From DASYRX01 sp036003845 (GTDB lineage Bacteria; Gemmatimonadota; Gemmatimonadetes; Gemmatimonadales; Gemmatimonadaceae), in the NCBI GenBank assembly GCA_036003845.1, contig DASYRX010000388.1:1-27004 (forward strand): DNA of 27,004 nt, written 5' to 3'. Both the position numbers and the translations under genes were made by a program. Positions 7,563 through 14,477 of the stretch are shown here, in pieces. Under the pieces are notes generated by a model. The model was not told the DNA's origin, did no database searches, and worked only from the letters and a program-made list of their open reading frames with translations. Numbering within the stretch: position 1 is the first letter of the stretch; every line of letters starts with the position of its first letter.

Positions 7563-8363
7563 TTACGCGATGGTCGGTCCGGCGGCGTCGACGGGATAGC
7601 CGACGAGATATGTAACCGGCAGCGGCGTGCGCGTTGCGAGCGTGCCAGACTCCCATGCGAAGCCAGGTACATCTGCCTCACGCGCAATGCGCAACAGCTC
7701 ATTCGGCGAGTAGGATCTCAGGCACGACACCAATCCGTCGAAGAGCACGAAGAGCGGAAGCGCCGGCAGGAGATACGTGAAAACGAGTCGGCTCCAAGTG
7801 AACGGCCGAATGAATGGCGTAAAGAGCAGTACGAGCGCTGGAGAAATCGCGACCGTCCCGACCGCGAGCGCGCTGCGCTGTGTTACTTCGAAGATCGCGA
7901 TCGGCTCGCGCCGTAGAGCCGCATCGCGCAGCACTGCGCGGGCACTTTCAGGATCGAAGTGGTGAAACGCCGTGAACATCGTGCGAATGCCGGCGAGGCG
8001 CGCTGGGACATTGGTCGCATCGACGGGATAGCTCACATACGTTAGGCGCTCGTCCAAGCGATCGACGACAGCCTGATCCCTGGCGCGAGGGTATTTATCC
8101 GTGAGCGCGATCTTGACGGAGTGCTCGCCCGTCAACTGCACTTGGTCAGCGAGACTCTGCCAAGGTCCCCCCGAACCAGAGCCGAGGTCGACGATGCGAT
8201 TCCGGCCGTGCCGGCGCAGCATGGACTTGAGCAGCGTGCCGACCGGCTGATACTGGTGTGTCAGCGTGAAAACGAAACGCAGATAGTCAGTCGCAGCGTC
8301 ACGCAAAAACCGCGGACACCAGGGGAGATCTTCGATCTCGACGAGTTGCAGCCGGTTGATCAT
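7563..8363 (-). CDS. Class I SAM-dependent methyltransferase-like protein with C-terminal membrane segment
   Basis: A 266-residue protein with a Rossmann methyltransferase core. Motif I is IVDLGSGSGG (about residues 57-66). An acidic strand end LTDKYP (about 88-93) could bind the SAM ribose, and MFTAFHHF (about 129-136) sits where the post-II region is expected. After the core come two strongly hydrophobic stretches (about 165-190 and 194-214) and a short soluble tail, so the enzyme is probably anchored to the inner membrane. The substrate is unknown; a lipid or quinone-like hydrophobic acceptor would suit the topology, but this is inference. The ATG at 8363 lies 28 nt after the stop of the upstream 7-TM gene, and it is the last gene of a five-gene unit with a sensor kinase, regulator and TonB-dependent receptor. 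Confidence 0.75.
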   Translation of the reverse strand: MINRLQLVEIEDLPWCPRFLRDAATDYLRFVFTLTHQYQPVGTLLKSMLRRHGRNRIVDLGSGSGGPWQSLADQVQLTGEHSVKIALTDKYPRARDQAVVDRLDERLTYVSYPVDATNVPARLAGIRTMFTAFHHFDPESARAVLRDAALRREPIAIFEVTQRSALAVGTVAISPALVLLFTPFIRPFTWSRLVFTYLLPALPLFVLFDGLVSCLRSYSPNELLRIAREADVPGFAWESGTLATRTPLPVTYLVGYPVDAAGPTIA

Positions 8364-8391
8364 CGCAAGTGAGGCGCGCGCCGCGTTGGCG

Positions 8392-9114
8392 CTACGCGGT
8401 CACGCTGCGGGACGTCGCTCCACGAGTCAAGACCTGTTGCGTAACCTCGCGCACGTTCTCGCGAAAGCCGGCGAAGATCAATAACAGACCAACGAACTCC
8501 GTCACATACAGCACTTCCACGTGTCCAAACCTCGTGAACGTCCCGCCGATACCGGGAAGCAACGCGCCAACTGCGATTAGGACGTTGCCGATGAACTTGT
8601 GGCGTTTATCGGGAACGGAGCGATAGCGTGCTGCCGAATAGATCGCGCCGCCAATGAGAAAGAGTGCGGCGTAAGTGTTGATGAACGGACTTACGAGCCG
8701 GACGCCTTGCCACGAAAGCGCACGCCCTGAAAGTCTCGTAGGATCTACCGCGGCATAGTTGATTGGCGACAAGATGACGAAGACACTCGCAGTCGCGATT
8801 GTCGTTAGGAGCACAATCGCGAGGATGTTCGCGACTTTGCGGCGCACTAGCAGATATACGGTGCCTTGTGCCAGTGGCGCTCCGCCACAAAGCGCCCCGC
8901 TGATATACCAGGCGCGAAAGACCCACTCGTTCCAACCCCAGAGCGTCGTCAGCGATTCCGTGAGCGTTCCGACGGCGTACAGAATCAAGCCGATGCCCCA
9001 CCACAACAAGTGCGGTCCGCTCTGCCGCGCCGCATGACGCCGCAGCACGATCGTCGCGAACGCCAGCGCGACAACCGTTGTGGCAATGGGAATGTAGTAG
9101 ACCGCGTTAGGCAT
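8392..9114 (-). CDS. Seven-helix integral membrane protein of unknown function
   Basis: A 240-residue hydrophobic protein with about seven predicted TM helices (near residues 5-24, 37-57, 68-92, 97-117, 140-160, 176-192 and 200-217) and a short charged C-terminal tail. I see no enzymatic motif. The small-loop 7-TM layout resembles sensory or transport membrane modules and is broadly like the N-terminal half of the kinase encoded upstream, though I see no clear sequence similarity. Its ATG overlaps the TGA of the TonB-dependent receptor gene (TGATG), so translation is probably coupled to the receptor and the two products are likely made in fixed proportion. That suggests it works with the receptor, perhaps in moving or sensing its ligand at the inner membrane; this is inference. 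Confidence 0.75.
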   Translation of the reverse strand: MPNAVYYIPIATTVVALAFATIVLRRHAARQSGPHLLWWGIGLILYAVGTLTESLTTLWGWNEWVFRAWYISGALCGGAPLAQGTVYLLVRRKVANILAIVLLTTIATASVFVILSPINYAAVDPTRLSGRALSWQGVRLVSPFINTYAALFLIGGAIYSAARYRSVPDKRHKFIGNVLIAVGALLPGIGGTFTRFGHVEVLYVTEFVGLLLIFAGFRENVREVTQQVLTRGATSRSVTA

Positions 9115-11282
9115 CAGAACGTCGTGACGAAGGCGAGTCTGATGTGACGACCAGGTTCGGGTCTGAAGAAGCTCGCGTTCGGAAACTCAGCGTACAGTCG
9201 ATCGCCGATGTTATCGACGACGAGCGACAGATCGTTGCGCACTCGGCCGACGTCTGCGAGGTGCAAGCTTCCACGAGCCGAGTGCACCGTGAAGGCCGGA
9301 ATCACTAAGCCAATCGGATTGGTGCCGACGATGACGTCTTTCTGCTTCCCTTGGCGTCGCGCGGTGTAGCCTAACGTGAATCGCCCTCCGGGCTGTCGAT
9401 ACGCCAGGTCAGCAACGACTTTGTTGGAGTAGCTGTCGCCGATCGGGCTCCCGGGATTCGAGATGCTCTTGCCATCGAGGCGCGCGAAACTGACACTCGC
9501 CTCGACGCGATCGAACGCGCGCGCTCCCGTCGTGACCTCCACGCCGTCAATTCGCAGACGGCCAACATTCCTGTTCTGAAACGCGGGCCGTCTGTTGACC
9601 GAATCACCCGTGGCAACAGAACGGATGGCATCGTCAATATCATTGCGGAAGACGAACGCCTCGCCGTACCACCATCGATTGCGATACCGCAAACCGACGT
9701 CGACGTTGATGCTGGTCTCGGGACCGAGATCGGGGTTTGCGCGCTGGAAGCCGTTGCCTTCGGGTGCCGTCCCTTCGAAGAAGCGTTCGACCAGGTTCGC
9801 GGCGCGGAATCCGCGTCCAACCGAGGCGATCGCGTTCATATCGTCGAACACACGGTACAGCGCGTTGACAGACCAGACGCCGCTACGGTCGGTGCTCTTT
9901 ACCAGCGGCGAGGTGACTCGCTGCGTGGGCCTCGTCTCGGCGACGATGTCCTGCAGGCGGGCGCCGAGCGTCGTCGTGAGCCGATCGACCGGTCGCAGCT
10001 CGATCTGCGCGAACGCTCCGATGTTCCTGAATACCGCGTTAGGCACTGTCGCGACATTGCTCGTTCGGGTGGACGGCGGCCCGAAGCCAGTGACAGTCGA
10101 TGAGCTGGAGTCGGTGTTCTCCGACTTGTCGCGGAACCAGTCCACACCATAGGTGACAATGCCGCGACTGCCGATGATTTTGGCGAGCTCCGCCCGCCCG
10201 CCAAAAGTGTTGAGGTCTGTGAAATTGAATGAGCGTGACGTCACGTTGGCGCCGGGCCCGATCGGCACTGCAACCAGCATGTTGAGGTGACGCTCATTGC
10301 GCTGAGTGTACGTGTTCAGCTCGAACCGATCGGCGACTCCTAACGATGCCCGGCCACGATAACCCAGCGTGAAGCGATTGAAATCCTGGTCCGGATAGCG
10401 GATCTGGATCAGCGGCTGGTTTGGTCCGAGCTCATTCGGATCGATGAAGCCGAAGCCGGCGCGTTCGGCGCTGTACCATGCACCACGAAAGAACAGCTCG
10501 TGATTACGCGTGGGGTCATACGACAAAGCGAAGTCATACGAGCGATCACGAATGCCGGAGTCGCGTACGCGAACGTTGTCGTTCAACGTGATGTTGCCAA
10601 ATGTCCCGGCGGGCGCGCGATAAGGGTCCGATTCGCGATACGCTGCGTTCGCGTGAAATGCCAATCGTCCGGAGCGTCCCGAGAGCGCCAGGTCCGGCGT
10701 GCTCGAGCTTCCGGCGCTCACATAACGATAGGACAGCGCACCATGCACGTCGTTGCTCGTTAGGGAAGAGGGCGGCGAAACCGAGATAAGATTCACAACG
10801 CCGCCAATCGCGTCGCTGCCGTACAGCACGGATGACGGTCCGCGCACGACCTCCACTCGCGAAAGCGAGTTTTCTCCGGCCAACGCCGGCAATTCGCCAA
10901 AGTCCTGCTGCCGCCGAGCGTTGTTGAGTCGCAGGCCGTCTTGCAAGAGGAGAATGCGCTGGCCGCGCAGCCCTCGTATTTCGGGACGTCGCTGATTTGA
11001 GCCCAAGCCGCTCACATCGAGTCCAGCGACATCGCGGAAGAGATCAGTTGGACTCGCGAGCTTGGAGCGAAGTTGCAGCGAGTCGAACACGACAATTGGC
11101 TGCGGTGTGTCGAACGTGGAGCGCGCGGTGCGCGTCGCCGTGATCGTAACTGCGGCGAGAGGAGCGGCTTTGCGGCTCGAGTCAGCGGCAGCGCTGTCGC
11201 GCTGCTGGGCGAACGCACCTAACGGGACAGACAACGCGAGCGCCACCATCGTGACGCTTGTTGCACGAACAGGGAACGACAT
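9114..11282 (-). CDS. TonB-dependent outer-membrane receptor
   Basis: A 722-residue outer-membrane beta-barrel receptor. It has a signal peptide (cleavage after GAFAQ, about residue 25), a TonB-box-like stretch at LAAVTITATR (about 42-51) and a plug domain (about 55-170) with the signatures IRGLRGQRILLLQDGLRL and EVVRGPSSVLYGSDAIGGVV. The barrel runs to the C-terminus and ends in Phe (LAFVTTF), as outer-membrane proteins do. The plug is closest in style to siderophore, haem or vitamin B12 receptors, but no binding motif settles the ligand. The ATG at 11282 has GAGGTG 5 nt upstream. The gene lies 83 nt downstream of the response regulator gene on the same strand, so the two-component pair is a likely controller. 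The following 7-TM gene overlaps its stop. Confidence 0.92.
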   Translation of the reverse strand: MSFPVRATSVTMVALALSVPLGAFAQQRDSAAADSSRKAAPLAAVTITATRTARSTFDTPQPIVVFDSLQLRSKLASPTDLFRDVAGLDVSGLGSNQRRPEIRGLRGQRILLLQDGLRLNNARRQQDFGELPALAGENSLSRVEVVRGPSSVLYGSDAIGGVVNLISVSPPSSLTSNDVHGALSYRYVSAGSSSTPDLALSGRSGRLAFHANAAYRESDPYRAPAGTFGNITLNDNVRVRDSGIRDRSYDFALSYDPTRNHELFFRGAWYSAERAGFGFIDPNELGPNQPLIQIRYPDQDFNRFTLGYRGRASLGVADRFELNTYTQRNERHLNMLVAVPIGPGANVTSRSFNFTDLNTFGGRAELAKIIGSRGIVTYGVDWFRDKSENTDSSSSTVTGFGPPSTRTSNVATVPNAVFRNIGAFAQIELRPVDRLTTTLGARLQDIVAETRPTQRVTSPLVKSTDRSGVWSVNALYRVFDDMNAIASVGRGFRAANLVERFFEGTAPEGNGFQRANPDLGPETSINVDVGLRYRNRWWYGEAFVFRNDIDDAIRSVATGDSVNRRPAFQNRNVGRLRIDGVEVTTGARAFDRVEASVSFARLDGKSISNPGSPIGDSYSNKVVADLAYRQPGGRFTLGYTARRQGKQKDVIVGTNPIGLVIPAFTVHSARGSLHLADVGRVRNDLSLVVDNIGDRLYAEFPNASFFRPEPGRHIRLAFVTTF

Positions 11283-11357
11283 TCTTGCACCTCAGGTAAG
11301 GCGTGGCCTTTGTGCCGCTAACCCTACTGAGTGTGCTGCCGAGGTGAATTCGTCTGA

Positions 11358-11379
11358 CTACGGAGTCATTTCTCCGTAG
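11358..11379. promoter_or_regulatory. 8-bp inverted repeat CTACGGAG/CTCCGTAG at the regulator-receptor junction
   Basis: CTACGGAG (11358-11365) and CTCCGTAG (11372-11379) are perfect inverted arms with a 6-nt spacer that contains the regulator's stop codon. A third half-site TACGGAG lies at 11383-11389. The site is about 75-107 nt upstream of the receptor ATG, which is where an activator site could sit, and there is no U-run as in a terminator. It may be an operator for the receptor gene or an mRNA hairpin. Confidence 0.35.
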
Positions 11380-12073
11380 TTGTACGGAGTCCGGTGCCGG
11401 CGGACTCGGTAATCAGTCCGAGGTCGATTGCGAGCCGAGTAAGTCCCGCGACGCCACGAATGCCGAGTTTGCGCGTTAGGGCTTCGCGATGCGACTCGAC
11501 TGTTCGGGGACTGATGCCAAGGCGACCGGCAATCTCTTTAGTCGTTGCCCCCCTTGCGATCTCGACTAGAACCTCACGCTCGCGAGCACTGAGTTGCGCG
11601 ATCCTTTGCTGACGCTCCTCCTGCGCTCGCTCGTTCTGCAGCGCCGACGATAACTGTCTCGCGACGTCGGGACTCAAAACACTTCCTCCTTCAAACACAC
11701 GCCGTATTGCGCTCCTGATCTCGGCGGGGGAGGAGTCCTTGAGCAGATAGCCATGCGCTCCGGCGCGCAGGCTCTCCAGCACGTACTCGTCCTGATCGTG
11801 GATGCTGAGCACGAGAACCTTGGTGTCCGGCATGTCAGTGCGAAGCTGCGCGACTACTTCGAGCCCTGAGATTCCCGGCATCGAGAGATCGAGGACGACG
11901 ACATCTGGCTGGAATCGGTGAACGAGAACGAGCGCCTCACCCCCGTCACTCGCTTCGCCGACGACCTCCAAGCCTTCGTCAGTCGACAACACGTGACGAA
12001 TGCCTTCGCGTACGACGGCATGGTCGTCCACGATGAGCACCCGGATGCGTTTCGTCGCGCGATCAGGTCGCAT
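11366..12073 (-). CDS. NarL/FixJ-family response regulator
   Basis: A 235-residue cytoplasmic transcription regulator. The receiver domain (about 10-125) has the acidic pair Asp16-Asp17, phosphorylation site Asp62 in VVVLDLSMPG, and Lys112 in YLLKD. The LuxR-type helix-turn-helix (about 165-215) carries LSAREREVL and GISPRTVESHREALTRKLGI. It begins inside the 3' end of the histidine kinase gene (11-nt overlap, ATG at 12073), so the two form a cognate pair. It directly precedes the TonB-dependent receptor gene, its probable target, and an inverted repeat sits at its 3' end. The C-terminus extends about 20 residues past the HTH, which is slightly long for the family. The signal sensed is not evident. 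Confidence 0.95.
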   Translation of the reverse strand: MRPDRATKRIRVLIVDDHAVVREGIRHVLSTDEGLEVVGEASDGGEALVLVHRFQPDVVVLDLSMPGISGLEVVAQLRTDMPDTKVLVLSIHDQDEYVLESLRAGAHGYLLKDSSPAEIRSAIRRVFEGGSVLSPDVARQLSSALQNERAQEERQQRIAQLSAREREVLVEIARGATTKEIAGRLGISPRTVESHREALTRKLGIRGVAGLTRLAIDLGLITESAGTGLRTTTEK

Positions 12074-13460
12074 GACTCACTGGAAGGCGCACGACGACAG
12101 ATGCTCCCACGTTAGGCGGCGCCTCGAGCGTCACCGAGCCATTGAGCGCGCCGATGCGCTCGCGCATGCCCGAGAGGCCGATCCCCGCCTGACGCGGTGA
12201 GGTATCGGCATGGGGCACCGCACTGAAACCGCGGCCGTTGTCTTTCACGCTGAGGACGACCTCGCCGTTCACAGCAGCCAGTTTCACTGAAACCGCTGAA
12301 GCGTCAGCGTGCCGCACGACGTTGGATAGCGCTTCTTGTAAGGCGCGAAAGAGAACAAGACCGACGTCGTGCGATACGACGAGTGAGTCGGGAGCATCGA
12401 ACTCGATCTTGAGCTCGGATTGCTCCGCGAAGCTGCGCACGAGCGCGCGTAGCGCCGGGACGAGTCCAAGCTCGTCCAACAATGGCGGACGCAGCTGCAC
12501 CGCGACGCTGCGGATGCTGCGGATGCCGTCGTCGACGAGGGTGAGCATGCGATCGACGCGCGGGACGAGCGCCTGCGGCGCCACTTCGCGCAACGTTCCC
12601 AGGTGCAGCTTCACGGCTGCCCACACCTGCGCGGTTTGATCGTGCAATGCGAGCGCGACGCGGCGTCGTTCTTCCTCATGCTGCTGGACCATACGTGCGG
12701 AGAGCAACTCCAGCTCACGCGTTCGTGCAACGAGGTTCGCGTTCAGCCGCTCGAGGAGTCTATCGATGTTCGCATCCGCATGACGCTCTGGTGGGTGCTC
12801 ACCAGAAATCGCGAGCAGCGTGCGAAGTCCTTGATCCAGTTCCTCCATCACGAGGATGACGATTCCGATACTCGTCGCGAGCACGAAGAAGACGTCGAGG
12901 TAATAGCCCCACGGATTCCAGGCGCCACGCGCGCGCAGCAGCGGATAGTCGAGGTGATGAACACCCCACGTGAACAGGACGCCGGCCAGCAGCGCGGCAC
13001 CGCGCGAGCCGGTGGCGCGCCAGTGTTTGAAAAAAACAAAGCCGGCCCAGAGCGTCGCGAGACTGAGGAAAAGGACCGCTGGTCCAGCGGCGAGAAAGAA
13101 GTTGTCCAACTGATAGATCGCGACGTACGACCACACGACTGGAAAGGCGAGCGCGAAGACGTACCACCAGCGCCACTGCGCGCGCTGCGAAAAGGCGAGC
13201 GCGCTCCAGAGCAGCGCCAGCGCCGTCCAACCCGTTAGGATCTGATGCGCGAAGAGCCACGCACTCGCGCCCGACGTCAGAAACAAGACAATACAGCCGA
13301 TGCGCAGCGCGTACGCGCACCAGGCGATCGACAGCCAGCGGAAGTAATCGCGGCGGTACTTCTGAAAGAGGTACGCGCACAACGCCGCTATGCCGAGTGT
13401 GACGACAGCCTGCAAAAGCGCAGCATTGAGCTCAGAAAGAGGCGCGATGGTGGGATTCAA
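12063..13460 (-). CDS. Sensor histidine kinase, 7-TM input and HisKA_3/HATPase core
   Basis: A 465-residue inner-membrane kinase of the NarX/DegS/LiaS class. Seven TM helices occupy about residues 12-205 and have little periplasmic sequence, so the signal is probably within or near the membrane. A coiled coil (about 225-265) leads to the dimerisation helix with phospho-acceptor His273 in ALALHDQ. The HATPase domain follows, with the N box at EALSNVVRHA (Asn380), DNGRGF (about 407-412) and GIGLSGMRERI (about 426-436). The start appears to be TTG at 13460; no ATG lies upstream in frame and the next Met is deep in the protein. The ribosome site is weak, suggesting low expression. It heads the unit kinase, regulator, TonB-dependent receptor, 7-TM protein, methyltransferase-like protein. 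Confidence 0.92.
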   Translation of the reverse strand: MNPTIAPLSELNAALLQAVVTLGIAALCAYLFQKYRRDYFRWLSIAWCAYALRIGCIVLFLTSGASAWLFAHQILTGWTALALLWSALAFSQRAQWRWWYVFALAFPVVWSYVAIYQLDNFFLAAGPAVLFLSLATLWAGFVFFKHWRATGSRGAALLAGVLFTWGVHHLDYPLLRARGAWNPWGYYLDVFFVLATSIGIVILVMEELDQGLRTLLAISGEHPPERHADANIDRLLERLNANLVARTRELELLSARMVQQHEEERRRVALALHDQTAQVWAAVKLHLGTLREVAPQALVPRVDRMLTLVDDGIRSIRSVAVQLRPPLLDELGLVPALRALVRSFAEQSELKIEFDAPDSLVVSHDVGLVLFRALQEALSNVVRHADASAVSVKLAAVNGEVVLSVKDNGRGFSAVPHADTSPRQAGIGLSGMRERIGALNGSVTLEAPPNVGASVVVRLPVSHAT

Positions 13461-13472
13461 GAGACCAAACCA

Positions 13473-13510
13473 AAGCTGTCAGACACCGGCTAACAGTTGG
13501 AAGCTGTCAG
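13473..13510. repeat. Direct repeat AAGCTGTCAG upstream of the kinase gene
   Basis: AAGCTGTCAG occurs at 13473-13482 and 13501-13510, a 28-nt period, and the second copy runs into the small palindrome TCAGCGAGCGCTGA. It is in the 138-nt gap before the kinase start. It could be a regulator-binding pair or a remnant of a dispersed GCTGTCAG-type repeat. No clear -10/-35 pair was found here. Confidence 0.4.
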
Positions 13511-13598
13511 CGAGCGCTGAGGTGTAATTAGACGTTTGCTGACGACTCAAAACTGAGACCTGGTAGCCGAATACTTTAGTTGGCATACTCGCCCATGC

Positions 13599-14477
13599 CT
13601 AACGCGATGCCCTGCCCCTGTCGTACGCGCGCAGGAGCGTCCTGCGAGTGAGCACGCGGGCGAGTTGGCGGCGGTAGGCAGGCGAGGCGTGGACATCGCC
13701 CGTGGCCGTAAGGTCTGCGGCAGCGATCTCGCCGGCCGCTCGCGCAGCGGCGTCATCGATCGGGCGCCCAACGAGCGAGCTGGCGGCGCGTTGCATGCGC
13801 TCGGCGCCGGCGCCGGGATTCACAAGTGTGATTCGCGCGTCGCGGCAGACGCCCGTTTCGTCGACGGTGACGCTGGCGGCGACGCCGAGCAACGCGAAGT
13901 CCCCATGCCGGCGCGCCACCTCTTCAAAGGCGTAGCCGGTGCGTTCTGGAACTGCAGGAATCTCCACTGTCGTGAGAAGCTCGCCGGTTTGTAACGCGGT
14001 TGCAAAGAGGCCGGTAAAAAACTCATCGGCGGTGAGCCACCGCTCAGTCCGCTTGCTCCGAAGGTGAAGGCGGGCGCCTAACGTGATCATCACCGCCGGC
14101 AGCTCGGCGGCTGGTTCCGCGTGCGCCAGGCTGCCCCCCACCGTGCCGCGGTTGCGGATCTGAGGATGCGCGACGTGCGGCATCGTCTCCACGACGAGCG
14201 GCGCGAATTGCCTAACGAGCGCGTTGCGCTCGAGTGCACGCTGCCGCGTCATGGCCGCGACGCGGATTCCGCCATCGGGCGCTCGCGTGATCCCCTGCAG
14301 CGCATCTATATGATTGAGGTCGATCAGGGCTGCGGGTCGCGCGAGGCGGAAGTTCAGCAGCGGGATCAGACTCTGTCCGCCGGCCAAGGGTTTGGCCTCG
14401 TCGCCGTAGTCGGCCAGGAGAGACAGCGCCTGGTCCACCGAGTCCGCGACGTGATACTCGAATGGAGGCGGCTTCAC
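13599..14477 (-). CDS. FAD-binding medium subunit of a molybdenum hydroxylase (CoxM-like)
   Basis: A 292-residue FAD subunit of the xanthine dehydrogenase/CO dehydrogenase family, the normal length for CoxM. The FAD-pyrophosphate motif AGGQSLIPLLNFR (about residues 32-44) and the second FAD motif TVGGSLAHAEPAAELPA (about 112-128) are intact, and the C-terminal CO-dehydrogenase flavoprotein domain spans about 175-285. It passes electrons from the iron-sulphur subunit to an acceptor. The GTG start overlaps the large-subunit TGA as GTGA (14477-14474), so translation is coupled. Its stop codon (CGT TAG G) is formed by a copy of the iterated CGTTAGG word at 13598-13604. It is last in the S-L-M order of the operon; no CoxD/E/F or MocA-type maturation gene follows, because the kinase unit begins next. 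Confidence 0.93.
   Translation of the reverse strand: MKPPPFEYHVADSVDQALSLLADYGDEAKPLAGGQSLIPLLNFRLARPAALIDLNHIDALQGITRAPDGGIRVAAMTRQRALERNALVRQFAPLVVETMPHVAHPQIRNRGTVGGSLAHAEPAAELPAVMITLGARLHLRSKRTERWLTADEFFTGLFATALQTGELLTTVEIPAVPERTGYAFEEVARRHGDFALLGVAASVTVDETGVCRDARITLVNPGAGAERMQRAASSLVGRPIDDAAARAAGEIAAADLTATGDVHASPAYRRQLARVLTRRTLLRAYDRGRASR

Noticed and set aside
12603..13238. 211-codon plus-strand open frame opposite the histidine kinase
   Set aside because: It is a shadow of the kinase coding sequence with no recognisable domain.
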